Shown: positions 25,101 to 34,133, counted from the stretch's first letter. The stretch is 64,000 bases of DNA from Ophiura sarsii (GCA_035610835.1 CM069450.1:30789551-30853550), one strand, 5' to 3'. Made by a program: numbers and translations. Notes: generated by a model not told the origin, from the sequence alone.

Positions 25101-28100
25101 TTTTTCAGAAACCTTTGCCAATTTTCAAGGTACATTTTTGAAACATTTTTTGAAATTTTGGAATGTCGTCTGCAGACACCTACCGCGTGGAAAGTGTTAA
25201 GCAATCATTTGTCTCAGTCCTCAGCCACTAGCTTGAGAATATGGGGTGGTCTCAATCTGAATGTACCAAAACCATCACTATATTGTGCTCAAAAGTCAAT
25301 AGAGCAACGCTCTACATAGTAGTTATCAATGTAACACTACATTGAACAGACAACAAAATATGCACTTTTTAACATTTTCCACGCGGCAGACGACATTCCA
25401 AAATTTCACAAAATGTTTCAAAAATGTCAAAATAATTACTTTTCATTACCATATTTGGAATCACCACGAGAGATGCATTAAAATAAGAACAAACATTCCT
25501 AGTATTGGTTTAGTAGTCCCTGAGATAGACGTTGAAAGTGGGGAAAGGTTTCTAAAAAATCTGTTTTATAATATGAGGTCAATTTACTAAAATCACACAC
25601 ATTCAGTGTTGATTGCATGGAACGTCTTCCTTATTAAAATATGTGACCCGTCACATCGAAATGGACATGTTGGAGACCTGAGTCAATTCTGAGTTATTGG
25701 TATGACTTGAAAGAGCACATTTCAAGCTTTGAAATGACACCATTTTGAAGGTAATTGGTCTCTGTAATCACAAGATATGAATTTAGAAGCACATTTTTCC
25801 CCATTATTTTCTGTATATTTCACCAAATATATTGGCCTCTATCACAAAAATGTGTTAGCCGACAACATGTCCTTTTTGATGCGACTGGTCACATATTGGC
25901 AGGGGAAGGTTTCTATTAACACCCCGGACAGCTATGGCTACGAGGAGAAATCGCAGGATGACAGTGCCTTGATTTCTTTAAAAGGGCCACATGAATGTGT
26001 ATTTTTATTATTTCAATTTAAAATGTAAATGTTTTATTACAGAATTCTGATTCAGATGACAATGATGATTGGGCACCCACTAGCACAAAGAAAAGACCAA
26101 GGACTAACAAGTAAGATGTAGTTTGTATATATAGTAGTCTGTGTCATGTGATGTTGGATCTCTCAAAATACATGTTTCAAAAAAATCACTAAACTGTATT
26201 TTTTCTGCATACTCAAAAAAAGAAATTGCACCAATCTAAAAACGACATTCATAGAGGGTCGTATTCTCGTACATACTTAAACATTGTTTTAAGCTAAACA
26301 CATGTTTAACTTTGACTTTAAACACATCGTTTAACTAAACGCAATTCTCAGAAAATATTGTTTAACTTAAACACGCGTCTAAGTCTCTAAAAGGTGTCTA
26401 ACATTAAACATGAGTAAGGGGGTAGTTAAACACACGTTTTAGTACGAGAATACGGACCAGAATGTTTATAAGGCAAAAAAAAAAAAGTTATGTTGTCCTC
26501 CACAGCTTTCAGAGAGGAGGGGCGGGTGGGCGGGCGGATTTTTTTTTTTTTTTTTTTTAATTTAATTTTACCAGCGGAAGCTCAAAGTTCAGCCAACAAG
26601 AAGTTGAAATCACTCTGAGAGTCGCACATATATGTTATAAACACTTAATTTAATATTCAATGCCATTTAAACTGTTTTTAAAAAAATCTGGAAAAAAAAT
26701 CTGGGAAAAACAAAAATCGAAGCGGCCCTAAATCCGGAGCGGGCGGTCGAGGACAACATAACATTTTATTTTTTTTGGCCTAAGGAAAGTTTTAGCCAAA
26801 AAACATTACTTCATTTGAATATTCACTGCGGACCCTGTGGGTTGTTATGTAAAATGACAATAATTACACATTAGGAGATATGTTGGAAATAAAACCAATG
26901 GCCAATATTCTCGTACGTATTTAAGCACAGTTTTTAGCTAAACACACGTTTAACTGTGACTTTAAACACATCGTTTAACTAAACGCAATTCTCTATAAAA
27001 ATTTTGTTAAGCTTACACACACATCCAACTCACTGATAAGTGTCTAACTTTACACATGGGTATGGGGTAGTTTAACGATTGAACGATTACTCAACTGTGC
27101 CCAGTGCAAGCTGACGTGCAGATCGTGTAGTCATAAATAAACCTAACCCCCAGGTTTTTAACAAGGATCACAATTTTGGAAGACAAATCTTAAGTGAGAA
27201 CTTGTTCGTTCAAAAATTAATCAGGCTATAGTAGGCCCATTAAGTAGACTATTACTATCCAAATTGAAAAATAAAGTAACAGAAAACAATTTTGATGGCT
27301 TTGCTTATGCCAGTTAATATTTGTGTAATAACACTGCACTTGATCATCTTGTCATTTTCAGCACGTCAACAACTCAAAAGGCAACGAGAGCAGTTATAGA
27401 TATCAGCGCCTCTGATGTAAGTATGTGACGACGTGATCAAGCGAAATGAGTCACCTGTCGGCAGTTTGTAAAACCAGAAGGGGATTTTGTCATCATGTAA
27501 TGTGTGTGGGGGCGTGCCTTTTGGTTAGCCTTTTTTCCGAATGCTGTATCTTTTGAACAGTTGGACGGATTGACTTCAAACCTTCAGCAATAGGTTGGTC
27601 ATGGTCAAAAGATGTGGCTGCTTGTTTGGGGAGGGGGGCTAATTTGCATAGGTCATCTGAGGTCAAAGGTTATCCAGATGTCAAATCGTAAAGGTTGCCA
27701 GATTGACGTCAAACTTGAAAAAAGAAACATGAACGCTGGATGGTTATTATTTTTGGGTCTTATTTGCATAGGTCATCTGAGGTCAAATGTCATCCAGGGG
27801 TCAAATCGTAAAAGTTGCCCGATTGACTTCAAACTTGGAGAAAAGAAACATGAACACCAGGTGAACGTGTCTAAAATAAATTAGAGGTCATCCAAGGTCA
27901 TAGGTCATCCAGAGGTCAAATCGTAAAAGTTGCCCTATTGAAGACAAACTTGGAGACAAGAAACATGAACACCGTTTGAACGTGTCTAAAATAAATTAGA
28001 GCTCATCCGAGGTCATCTGAGGTCAAAGGTCATCCAGAGGTCAAATCGTAAAAGTTGCCCGGTCAAACTTGGAGTAAAGAAAATGAACACCGGGGGAACA

Positions 28101-30096
28101 TGTCTAAAATAAATTAGAGGTCATCCGAGGTCAACAGTCATTAGAGGTCAACCAAGGTCAAAGGTCAACAAGGGGTTAAATTGTGCAATGAACACCGGGG
28201 GAACATGTCAAAAAATAATTAGAGGTCATCTGAGGTCAAAGGTCATCCAGAGGTCAAATTGTAAAAGTTGTCCGATTGACGTCAAACTTGGAGTAAAGAA
28301 ACTGAACACCGGGTGAACAGGTCTAAAATTAATTAGAGTCATCCGAGGTCACCGGTTAGAGGTCATCCCAGGTCAAAGGTCACCAAGGAGTTACATCGTG
28401 CAATGAACACCAAGGGAAAATGTCAAAAAATAATTAGAGGTCATCCAAGGTCATCTGAGGTCAAAGGTCATCTAGAGGTCAAATTGTTAAGGTTGCCCGA
28501 TTGACCTCAAACTTGGAGAAAAGAAACATGAACACCGGGGGAACATGACCAATATAAGTGTGTGTTATTATTATTATTATATGACCATTGACCTCATTTA
28601 GTTGATCTCCCAGCCAGGGGGATTAGCAAGTCGTGACTTGCAGTATTTTTTATATTTGTCCACTATTTCAAAATAGGTGAAAATGTTACAGTATGGTCCA
28701 AACCCCACTAAAATTGAACTACTTGTTCTAAAGTTACAAACAATTTACCAACTTAGAAAACAAAGTAAAACATGAGAATTTGTCACTTCTTTTTACCTAT
28801 AAGGTCAAATAAATATTCCCAACATCTGACTCATTCCGCTTGATTGGGTCACATATGATTATGATATGGTGTAAATCAAAATTGTTTGTCTCTTAACACT
28901 TTCCATGCGTCAGGCGGCTGCAGACGACATTCTAAAAGTTCAAAAAAAGTTTCAAAAATGTCAAAATTATTGAATTGCATCACCATATTTGGAATCACCA
29001 TGAGAAGTGCATTAAAATAAGTACAAACATGCCTAATATTGGTTCAGTAACCCTTGAGATATACTTTGAAAGTTGAGAAAGGTTTCTGAAAAATCTGTTT
29101 TGTTTAGGGTAAAAATAATAGCCGCGTGGAAAGTGTTAACTCCTATAACTTGCCTACTTCTTGCTTCTTAACTACTAAACTAACAGCATGTTTTTATTAA
29201 GCTAACCGGCTTTTGTCCAGTTACCAAAAAGGCAGTTAACAACCGGTTGCTCGCCTGAGCGAAGTGTTTTTATTGCGGTTCGACGGCCAAACTTTTCGGC
29301 TGCCGTTGACCTTATTTAAATAAATGCCAAGGAAAGGTCGTACACCTCATGTTCTAATGCTTTGTCATAAATATTTGTTTTTAAATACAAATCACACCCT
29401 TGATAACTCTTCTTAAAGGTTCAAATTATATTCTTTAATAATCAAAACTTGATAATTGTATTTTGATCGTATTTTAAAAACGAAATTATCATTATATATA
29501 AAGAAATAAACAAATAAGTTTGCATCTCTTCAAACTAGCCTAATATAAACGCGACAGCTGATTGTGTTTACAACAAATTAAACAATAAGTTCCAGGCCTT
29601 GCTTGACATTTGCTTAATTTTGAACCCTTGATTAGCTTCTTTGCTCCATGAAAATGAGCTCATCTTCTTAAAATGTTGATGGCGCGGCGCAGTCTTGTGT
29701 TGTCTGTCTGGGTATGATGGTGGCGTACAAACATTTAATTGTGTTGGATCGTGCCCACTTCCGCTTTTACTGGCGAAAGATGGCTTTCCTTAACCGGTAT
29801 CAACCGCTATTATCCTTCGTTTTGAAGGATAAAAGGAGGCTAGAGATCAAGGGGAATCTAAACCGGTATGAGCGGGCAAATGCCGGTGGAGGTGTGTTTT
29901 TATTGGGGAATTTTAATGCTTTAACCGGCATATGTCGTCTTTTTTACCTCAGTAAAAACACGCTGTAAGAGTATATTTATAATTGCTTTTTGTCACACTT
30001 GTCATTTTGTAGGAAGATGACATTGATCCATTCAGCATGCCAGCAACTGCAAGGAGTAAAACCAGCCAGGCCCCCAAGAGAGGCAGACGACGTTGA
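13022..30096 (+). CDS. MRE11: MRE11 double-strand-break repair nuclease, 3' part of gene (10 exons)
   Basis: MRE11 is the nuclease of the MRE11-RAD50-NBS1 complex, which senses and resects DNA double-strand breaks in the nucleus. Exons at 13022-13102, 13803-13929, 18679-18782, 19516-19683, 21758-21823, 22284-22590, 24132-24172, 26043-26110, 27362-27416 and 30013-30096 all have AG/GT borders. They join in phase to 1101 nt, i.e. 366 residues plus TGA. Hallmarks in order are [14 protein letters not shown] (the family's [15 protein letters not shown] block), [42 protein letters not shown], a GAR (RG/RGG) tract, then an acidic EDDIDPF and a basic end. This matches the C-terminal half of an approximately 700-residue family. 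The phosphodiesterase exons were not found in 1-13 kb. Introns range from 0.46 to 4.75 kb and are repeat-filled. Confidence 0.96.
13803..13929 (+). CDS. MRE11: MRE11 exon with VDYSGGFE block
   Basis: Encodes [19 protein letters not shown], then [17 protein letters not shown], the most conserved block of the C-terminal half. It starts in phase 0 and ends with one base of the next codon. The donor is GTAATG, and a TA-type MITE starts six bases into the intron. Confidence 0.96.
13936..14278. mobile_element. TA-type MITE at MRE11 splice donor
   Basis: Inverted ends TACTGTATTATCCCTATTAA (left) and TTAATAGGGATAATACGGTA (right), continuing into GCGCCC/GGGCGC. Internal copies of GGGCGCTTATAAGG and tandem GTGGTCATTTGAAGATGCTG are present. 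The left end starts six bases after the exon boundary at 13929. Confidence 0.85.
14279..14743. other. Intronic stretch, nothing recognised
   Basis: Open in several frames but with no family motif; treated as chance ORFs. Confidence 0.5.
14744..15757 (-). pseudogene. RTE/BovB-type LINE with internal deletion of the reverse transcriptase
   Basis: The minus strand reads [30 protein letters not shown] and [10 protein letters not shown], the APE-like endonuclease N-terminal half with its E and GDFN motifs. It then jumps directly to [28 protein letters not shown] and [13 protein letters not shown], the RTE C-terminal block. The rest of the endonuclease and the whole RT are missing at about 15075, and the frame shifts there. 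An in-frame TAA precedes NVRTLR. It is a dead deletion derivative in an MRE11 intron; domain flanks are not resolved. Confidence 0.88.
15758..17389. other. Intronic stretch, no feature recognised
   Basis: Possibly includes the 5' untranslated part of the RTE-type LINE up to about 16.2 kb. Otherwise no exon, RNA gene or repeat structure was found. Confidence 0.4.
17404..17879 (-). mobile_element. Dimeric retroposon with tRNA-like segment, 14-bp target duplication
   Basis: Two 129-bp direct repeats (17402-17530, 17732-17860) enclose a 201-bp middle. The whole is flanked by ACATCACATTAATA (17390-17403 and 17880-17893). On the minus strand the middle has an RNA polymerase III-like A box (TAGCCTAGTGG) and B box (GGTTCGAGGCT). 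The structure is 1.4 tandem units of about 330 bp. A 32-bp truncated piece of the same family, with its own duplication, sits at 34903. Confidence 0.7.
18679..18782 (+). CDS. MRE11: MRE11 exon
   Basis: Acceptor TTCTTCTGCAG, donor GTATGT. It completes the split codon as Asp and reads [11 protein letters not shown], then [15 protein letters not shown], equal to the vertebrate RVEDLVKQYFQ region. It follows the longest MRE11 intron in the window, about 4.75 kb. Confidence 0.95.
18976..19062 (-). mobile_element. LINE/SINE 3' tail with (ATT)n and AAAGCGCT words
   Basis: ATAATAATAATA followed by ACTTATAAAGCGCTCCACAA and CTCAAAGCGCTATACAA. This resembles a widespread L2/CR1-type 3' end seen in reverse orientation. 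Confidence 0.55.
19516..19683 (+). CDS. MRE11: MRE11 exon (RAD50-binding helical region)
   Basis: 56 codons, phase 0 to 0, reading [20 protein letters not shown], then [20 protein letters not shown]. It aligns with the vertebrate [29 protein letters not shown] segment that contributes helices to the RAD50 interface. Donor GTAAGT. A decayed partial duplicate of the exon's last codons and donor lies about 240 bases downstream. Confidence 0.96.
19888..19985 (+). pseudogene. MRE11: Decayed duplicate of an MRE11 exon end and donor
   Basis: GAAGAAAGCGTATCACAAGAG then GTATAT resembles the true exon end GAAGAAAGCATTTCGCAAGAG then GTAAGT (19663-19689). The following intron words (CATAACAC, GATACTGCAGCTCAGA) are also repeated. 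The copy has no open frame back to a usable acceptor. Confidence 0.65.
20040..20925. other. Intronic stretch with purine-rich run and poly-C
   Basis: AGGGAAAAG-type purine-rich sequence at 20055-20215, a C15-class run at 20299 followed by (CA)n, otherwise nothing recognised. Confidence 0.5.
20926..21560. repeat. Inverted pair of 15-16-bp tandem arrays
   Basis: The left arm (about 20926-21190) repeats CAATAGCCACTTGGTC-like units. The right arm (about 21195-21560) repeats the complement, GGACCAAGTGGCTATT and GGACCAAGTGGGAAT. Because unit length alternates 15/16 and lacks stops, all three forward frames of the right arm stay open for 99-150 codons ([16 protein letters not shown]). I treat these as repeat artefacts, not genes. 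Confidence 0.92.
21758..21823 (+). CDS. MRE11: MRE11 exon
   Basis: 22 codons, [20 protein letters not shown] then KQ, phase 0 to 0. Acceptor CCATTTCAG, donor GTTTGT. It is highly charged, in the place of the vertebrate RRFRETRQKNTNEEDDEV linker. Confidence 0.9.
22284..22590 (+). CDS. MRE11: MRE11 exon with GAR (RG/RGG) motif
   Basis: Encodes [14 protein letters not shown], an acidic Ser/Asp stretch ([10 protein letters not shown]), then about 45 residues of RGRG and RGGRGS repeats, ending [13 protein letters not shown]. This is the glycine-arginine-rich motif, which in vertebrate MRE11 is arginine-methylated by PRMT1 and affects DNA binding. The exon ends after one base of a codon; reading on into the intron meets a TAA within three codons. 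Confidence 0.95.
22820..23210. mobile_element. TA-type MITE family C, copy 1
   Basis: Left TAGGCCAAAACAAACAAAAA, then GTTGTGTTGCCCTC; right GAGGGCAACACAAC, then GTTGTTGGCCTTA. Inner GGACGGCCGGCC / GGCCGGAT are also inverted. Confidence 0.85.
23047..23128. repeat. Tandem ~14-15-bp repeat
   Basis: AATCTTGAAAAAA units, about six copies, inside MITE family C copy 1. Confidence 0.9.
23366..24005. repeat. Dispersed repeat with TTAAAAGGCATATTATG end
   Basis: The left end resembles the foldback at 31020 (TTAAAGGTATATTATGTG). GGTCACAGATTCCTTC, GGGGATCATCCCGG and TGTACACACATTG at 23890-23965 recur at 31670-31735, and CATGGTTT/CTGTACACA words recur inverted at 58930-58990. Exact borders are not resolved. 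Confidence 0.5.
24132..24172 (+). CDS. MRE11: MRE11 short exon
   Basis: A 41-nt exon, acceptor TTTTATCAG, donor GTAAGT. With the carried G it reads [14 protein letters not shown]. It ends in phase 0 and restores the frame exactly. Confidence 0.88.
24209..24990 (-). pseudogene. CR1/L2-like LINE remnant, 154-codon open RT C-terminus
   Basis: The minus strand reads [32 protein letters not shown] and [17 protein letters not shown]. The H-F-D-Y-x-S-x-V-W motif and the W-N-N-L-P ending are classic. Upstream [13 protein letters not shown] is joined by one frame shift. The 3' end is a (TAA)n tract at 24209-24229. The upstream RT core is missing. Confidence 0.85.
25051..25200. mobile_element. TTAA MITE family B, short copy
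   Basis: TTAATACTTTCCACGCTGC on the left, CCGCGTGGAAAGTGTTAA on the right. At 150 bp it is shorter than the full 247 bp because the middle is missing. Confidence 0.85.
25369..25568. mobile_element. TTAA MITE family B, copy with degenerate right end
   Basis: TTAACATTTTCCACGCGGC, then AGACGACATTCC, CATATTTGGAATCACC and GAAAGGTTTCTAAAAAATCT. Confidence 0.82.
26043..26110 (+). CDS. MRE11: MRE11 exon, acidic patch
   Basis: Reads [20 protein letters not shown] then TN plus two bases of the next codon. Acceptor TTATTACAG, donor GTAAGA. It resembles the FESSEDDDDD patch of vertebrate MRE11 followed by a basic, nuclear-signal-like KKRPR. Confidence 0.88.
26257..26458. mobile_element. Inverted-repeat element with GTTTAAC words, copy 1
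   Basis: GGGTCGTATTCTCGTAC on the left and GTACGAGAATACGGACC on the right. The interior is rich in TTTAAACACA/GTTTAAC. Confidence 0.75.
26469..26782. mobile_element. TA-type MITE family C, copy 2
   Basis: TAAGGCAAAAAAAAAAAAG then GTTGTCCTCCAC; right GGACAACATAAC, then TTTTTTGGCCTA. Confidence 0.82.
26905..27090. mobile_element. Inverted-repeat element with GTTTAAC words, copy 2 (right end lost)
   Basis: CAATATTCTCGTACGTATTTA, ACATCGTTTAACTAAACGCA and AAGTGTCTAAC match copy 1; the closing GTACGAGAATA is missing. Confidence 0.7.
27362..27416 (+). CDS. MRE11: MRE11 exon
   Basis: Completes Asn and reads [18 protein letters not shown]. Acceptor CATTTTCAG, donor [14 protein letters not shown] followed by EDDIDPF in the next exon parallels the vertebrate C-terminal E/D-x-DPF motif. 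Confidence 0.87.
27640..28545. repeat. ~120-bp satellite rich in AGGTCA direct repeats
   Basis: About eight degenerate units contain AAACTTGGAG, AAGAAACATGAACACCG and CTAAAATAAATTAGAG. They also carry AGGTCATCTGAGGTCA, AGGTCAAAGGTCA and AGGTCATCCAGAGGTCA, i.e. half-sites spaced 4, 1 and 5. It shares the half-sites but not the rest of its unit with the satellite at 11.9 kb. Confidence 0.88.
28893..29139. mobile_element. TTAA MITE family B, full-length copy (247 bp)
   Basis: TTAACACTTTCCATGCG on the left, GCCGCGTGGAAAGTGTTAA on the right, with CTGCAGACGACATTC just inside the left end. Confidence 0.9.
29140..30012. other. Last MRE11 intron, remainder
   Basis: AT-rich. A GTTTTTATTG / AACCGG-containing stretch at 29200-29960 has weak inverted similarity (ACCGGCTTTTGTC and ATGCCGGTGG regions) and may be an unresolved element. 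No exon seen. Confidence 0.4.
30013..30096 (+). CDS. MRE11: MRE11 terminal exon with stop
   Basis: Acceptor CATTTTGTAG. 27 residues, [20 protein letters not shown] then PKRGRRR and TGA. The basic end matches the RRNRR terminus of vertebrate MRE11. A MITE begins 18 bases after the stop, so the 3' UTR is at least partly transposon-derived. I could not fix a polyadenylation site; an AATAAA near 30279 lies inside that MITE. Confidence 0.93.
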   Translation, partial: EDDIDPFSMPATARSKTSQAPKRGRRR

Positions 30097-30114
30097 GATG
30101 CAAAGAAGACAGTT

Positions 30115-30328
30115 TTAACCCCCTGAGAACTACCAGCCGATTGGTTAAAAAGATGGATACATCATTTATTGCACCAATGAGAGACATTGTTAGAATAATT
30201 GTATCCCTGATAAAGATGAGAGTGAAACATTTTACAAGCTGCATTTGAATTGGCTATTCATATGAGTACATCTTGTAATAAACCAATCAGAACCACTGTA
30301 AGATAGACAGGTAGACCCCAGGGGTTAA
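30115..30328. mobile_element. TTAA MITE family A, copy 2, in MRE11 3' UTR region
   Basis: TTAACCCCCTGAGAACTACC on the left and ACCCCAGGGGTTAA on the right. It begins 18 bases after the MRE11 stop codon. Confidence 0.88.
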
Positions 30329-31019
30329 GATGCAAAGAAGACTGTGTTGAGATGCCAAGAGGACAGTTTTAAGATGCAAATAAGACAGTGTTGAGATGCA
30401 AAGAAGACTAGTGAAGGCAGCAAGATAGGCTTATAATAAGATCAAGGGTCTATCATTCTGCTTGCTAATCAAGGCCTTTGTAGCATACTGGGGCCAATGT
30501 ATTCATAGCAAGCAGTTCAACTTTGAATTCTGTGTTGTAAATTGCTCAACAAAACTATGGACTTGACTGAAACAGGCAAAGAATTGGCGTAAAACAAGAG
30601 ACAAACTCGCAGTTTTGGCATATTTTAATAGTATAATTTAATTGCAGTCGGTGAGCATATCATTTATACATAGGCAAAAACAACAAATTTAGGCAAAAAT
30701 TGTAAATTTGTTTAGATTTTGGTGTTTTATTGTGTCCTGTAGAAAAGGGATAAAAGACCGACTGCATTTTAGCATACAATTAAACTGATTGAACTATTAG
30801 TAAGTTATGGGGTTGAATTAAAAATCAGAGGGCCCGCAACACTTCTTTAGTGGGCATGCGATTGTTTTGATACATATTGAGATTAAATAGTAATTGCTCC
30901 AAACGATATTTAGCATATAAATATTACTCATTTCAAATCTGTATTGGCTCAGAATAATTGCTGGATTAACAGGTGGACAAATGCAGTACCGCCTATTAAG
31001 TGGGCAAGTGGCGCAGCAG

Positions 31020-31387
31020 TTAAAGGTATATTATGTGATCTTTCCTGGGAACGCCCTTAACATCAAAAAAAAAATAGAAAGTAGATTTTCTTGCAGATTT
31101 ACATTTCTGATCATAAATCGTACATACATTCCAAGTTACAGGGCGATACGATTCTTAATTACTTCAAAATCATGGTTTTAGAGTGAAAATAAACTGTCGT
31201 TTATATTTTCACTCTAAATTCACTCTAAAACCATGATTTTGAGGTAATTAGGAATCGTACCGCTCTGTAACTTGGAATGTATGTACGATTTATGATCAGA
31301 AATGTAAATCTGCAAGTAAATCTACTTTCTAAAAAAAATCATGAATAGAGGGCGCTCTCTGGAAAAGATCACATAATATGCCTTTAA
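31020..31387. mobile_element. 368-bp near-perfect palindromic foldback element (TTAA)
   Basis: TTAAAGGTATATTATGTGAT on the left and ATCACATAATATGCCTTTAA on the right. The arms stay complementary to the centre near 31205, e.g. CTAAAACCATGATTTT against AAAATCATGGTTTTAG. A related right end (GATCACATAATAATGCCTTTAA) occurs at 61449. Confidence 0.92.
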
Positions 31388-32336
31388 GAGCGCTCGTACA
31401 CGTCCAAGATCAATTGGTGGATCGTTTAATCATCGGATCAAGCCCAGTGTGTTTCTCAAAAATTGTAATACTGTTCACAATTGGTAAAATCGCAATTCGT
31501 GTGTTTGTTGATTTCAATAGATATACAAATTGCGATTTTCAAATAAAAAACCTGCCCCACGCCTCCTTCAGACCGTACAGATTGAAGTATGCATGTTTAG
31601 CGCACCGTGGTTCGGAAGTCACAATGGTGGTCCCTTGCATCGTAAGAGCAATACCTGAGCATGTTAAAAGGTCACAGACTCATTCCTAAAGGGTAGGGGA
31701 TCATCCCGGGTCTGTATCTGTACACACATTGCCCTAAGTTACAGGGATCTTGGATCTAAGAAAGACAAAAATGATAAGCAAAGGGGGAAATGTGCACACA
31801 CCTTGGACATATTTCTATGAAAAGAACTGTGGTCCATAAAATTGAGGTACTACTTTGTTTTAGTGAATACTTGAGTGTAAAACAATTATTTTGCAGACTG
31901 TTTACTGGGATTTTCAACTGCCGCCCTATCTTCTGAGGACCCAGTAAGCTCCCAGTGGCAGTTGACAAATTGTTTAGGGTGTTGTTTGGTGGTGGGGGGG
32001 GGGGGTTAATTTTCAAAACAAATCAATATTTTCACAAATAATTCACAAATGTGAACAAAAAAATGTGAACAATTTCAAGTTTGAAAAAAGAAAGAGAAAT
32101 GGGTCGGTCGGGCCCGTAGAACAGGGTGGGGTTTTTGCGCCCTAAGGTGAAGTCATATGTGTGGCGTAACATCCAGGGGAGGGGTGTAGGGGGAGATGAA
32201 AATTCCCCAACAATCACCTCCAACCACTTGCATCACCTCTTCGACAACAAAAAAGAACAATCATATTAAGTAAGCAATTTTTTTACCTCTCATTAGGAAA
32301 TCTACACACCGACTGAAAATTCTTCTCTCAATTGTT
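31388..32336. other. Intergenic stretch, no gene supported
   Basis: Contains the shared repeat block at about 31660-31745, a poly-G run at 31994 and no exon-like sequence. Confidence 0.5.
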
Positions 32337-32470
32337 TTCGCCCCCTCTGACAAGTGACTCTGTTACGCCTCCGACTAATATTAGTTCTATTCAAAACGGA
32401 CTAAATGTTTATGCATTAAAATTACAGATGTATGTGTGTATATAAAGTGTAATTAATAAAAAGGCATTTA
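32337..32470. repeat. ~135-bp dispersed direct repeat, copy 1
   Basis: CGCCCCCTCTGACAAGTGAC, CATTAAAATTACAGAT and TATATAAAGTGTAATT recur in the same order at 33838. Confidence 0.85.
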
Positions 32471-32571
32471 CTGAATAAATTGTATACAATTTATACTATA
32501 CATTTATTTAATATGCAAAATTGCTATTGTCATATTGAGTTTGTGGTTGTGAATGAAATAACATTGCTGTC

Positions 32572-32810
32572 CTGTCAAAACCTCGTATGTTTTCCGGCCC
32601 TTCAACATGTATAAAGTAAAACTGCCCAATGGTTATGCATAGGAAGTGTTGCTTTATACATGTTCAGGGGCAAGAGTACTTGCCAGGTTTTGATAGATGC
32701 TTTTATTTTGGCCTTTGAACATGTTTATATCAGACTGTCCAAATGTTTTACATAGGAAGTATTACTTTATACATGCTGAAGGGCCAGATCGAGATACAAG
32801 GTTTTGACAG
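32572..32810. mobile_element. Inverted-repeat element, 239 bp
   Basis: CTGTCAAAACCTCGTATG and GGCCCTTCAACATGTATAAA on the left; TTTATACATGCTGAAGGGCC and GGTTTTGACAG on the right. The middle contains a partial duplicate of the arm (CATAGGAAGT twice). Confidence 0.85.
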
Positions 32811-33006
32811 ACCGGTGACGATAATGCATAGATTCATCAGCTCCGATTTTTTGACATATTCCATTTTATGCCAAAGGAAAGGAACCACAATGGACACACG
32901 TCACATGAGGTTGACCTCGCACATTTTTTTCTCACCCCCAAAATGATGAAACTAGCATCCGTGGTGCGCAACATGTCAGCTGGACCTGGCAGTGTTGATC
33001 GGTTAG

Positions 33007-33472
33007 TATGCTGGTTCCCTGCATCAATGGGCTCCACACAACTTATCCACAGATGCAGGTACGCGCCAATTGCCACTCAATGCTGATTTGCTGGCATGAA
33101 AGTCATGCATATTCATGATTGACAAAAAAAAGATCCGCAAATAAATTCGATCAAGCCAGCTTCACGCTTAGAATGATAACAAATTTGCTGATTGGCACAA
33201 ACAACACGTGTATCTGCGCTCAACACAGCGCCAGACTTCACTCGCATGTCATAGCGCCTTCCCCACCGCGCCACAGCTATGGCAGTGCGACAATGCATTC
33301 AGCGTTCGATGCATAATCTCAGCTACAGTGTGTTGATCGTGATTTACCTTATGCCATAACAGAGCGACAATGTAATGTGTTGAACTAACTGTTACAGCCG
33401 GCAAATGCGAAGCCTGTACCTGTACCTATGGATAAGTTGGCCCGGGGATCCAGGGTGCAGGGAACCAGCATA
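33007..33472. mobile_element. Mutator-like MITE, 9-bp target duplication
   Basis: Starts TATGCTGGTTCCCTGCA and ends TGCAGGGAACCAGCATA, perfect 17-mers. It is flanked on both sides by ATCGGTTAG (32998-33006, 33473-33481). A 9-bp duplication is typical of Mutator-like elements. 466 bp, no ORF of note. Confidence 0.85.
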
Positions 33473-33588
33473 ATCGGTTAGGAGTTTTCAAGCGTACCAG
33501 CTCGACCTCGCAGTGCTGATCGGTTAGGAGTTTTCAAGAGTTGCAGTGAGCTGATCGAAGTGCGCCCATGTATGTCGTACTGTGGCCT

Positions 33589-34133
33589 GGGGATATGTGG
33601 CATATATCTGATCCCGTCCGCAACTTGTGTCCCAGGACCACAAATTAGATTGATTCCGTCTTGGCTCCCTCAACGGAATAAAGCGCAACTTGTGTCACAG
33701 GACCACAAGCAATATTTTGACACCACTGAAATGATATTCATTAACAAATGTATGTCAAAACACTTAGGGGGTTGGTGGTTGGGGAGGTAAAAACAAGGAT
33801 GTCCACTAGCTTAAACAGTAACGCTAACCCTATAGTTTTCGCCCCCTCTGACAAGTGACTCTGTTAGGCCCCTGACTAATTTTGGTTCTATTCCAAACAG
33901 ACTAAATGTTTAGGCATTAAAATTACAGATTGTATGCGTGTATATAAAGTGTAATTGGTAAAAGGCTTAATTAAACAATAACGCTAACACTAACCCTATT
34001 TTGAGCTTGTGATCTTGGGACACAAGTCGATTTTGTGGTCCTGGGACACAAGTCGAATAAATCTAATCATGATGAGCTTGTGGTCCTGGGACACAAGTTG
34101 CGGACGGGGTCAGATATTTGCGGGATATGTGCC
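33589..34133. mobile_element. Inverted-repeat element with CTTGTGTCCCAGGACCACAA units
   Basis: The left arm has GGGATATGTGGCATATAT, ATCCCGTCCGCAACTTGTGT and CCCAGGACCACAA. The right arm has the complement, with extra tandem copies of the ACTTGTGTCCCAGGACCACA unit near each end. Inside, CAAAACACTTAGGGGGTTGG (33755) recurs at 62464, tying it to the palindrome there. Confidence 0.75.
33838..33972. repeat. ~135-bp dispersed direct repeat, copy 2
   Basis: Partner of 32337-32470, roughly 85-90% identical, nested inside the element at 33589-34133. Confidence 0.85.
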
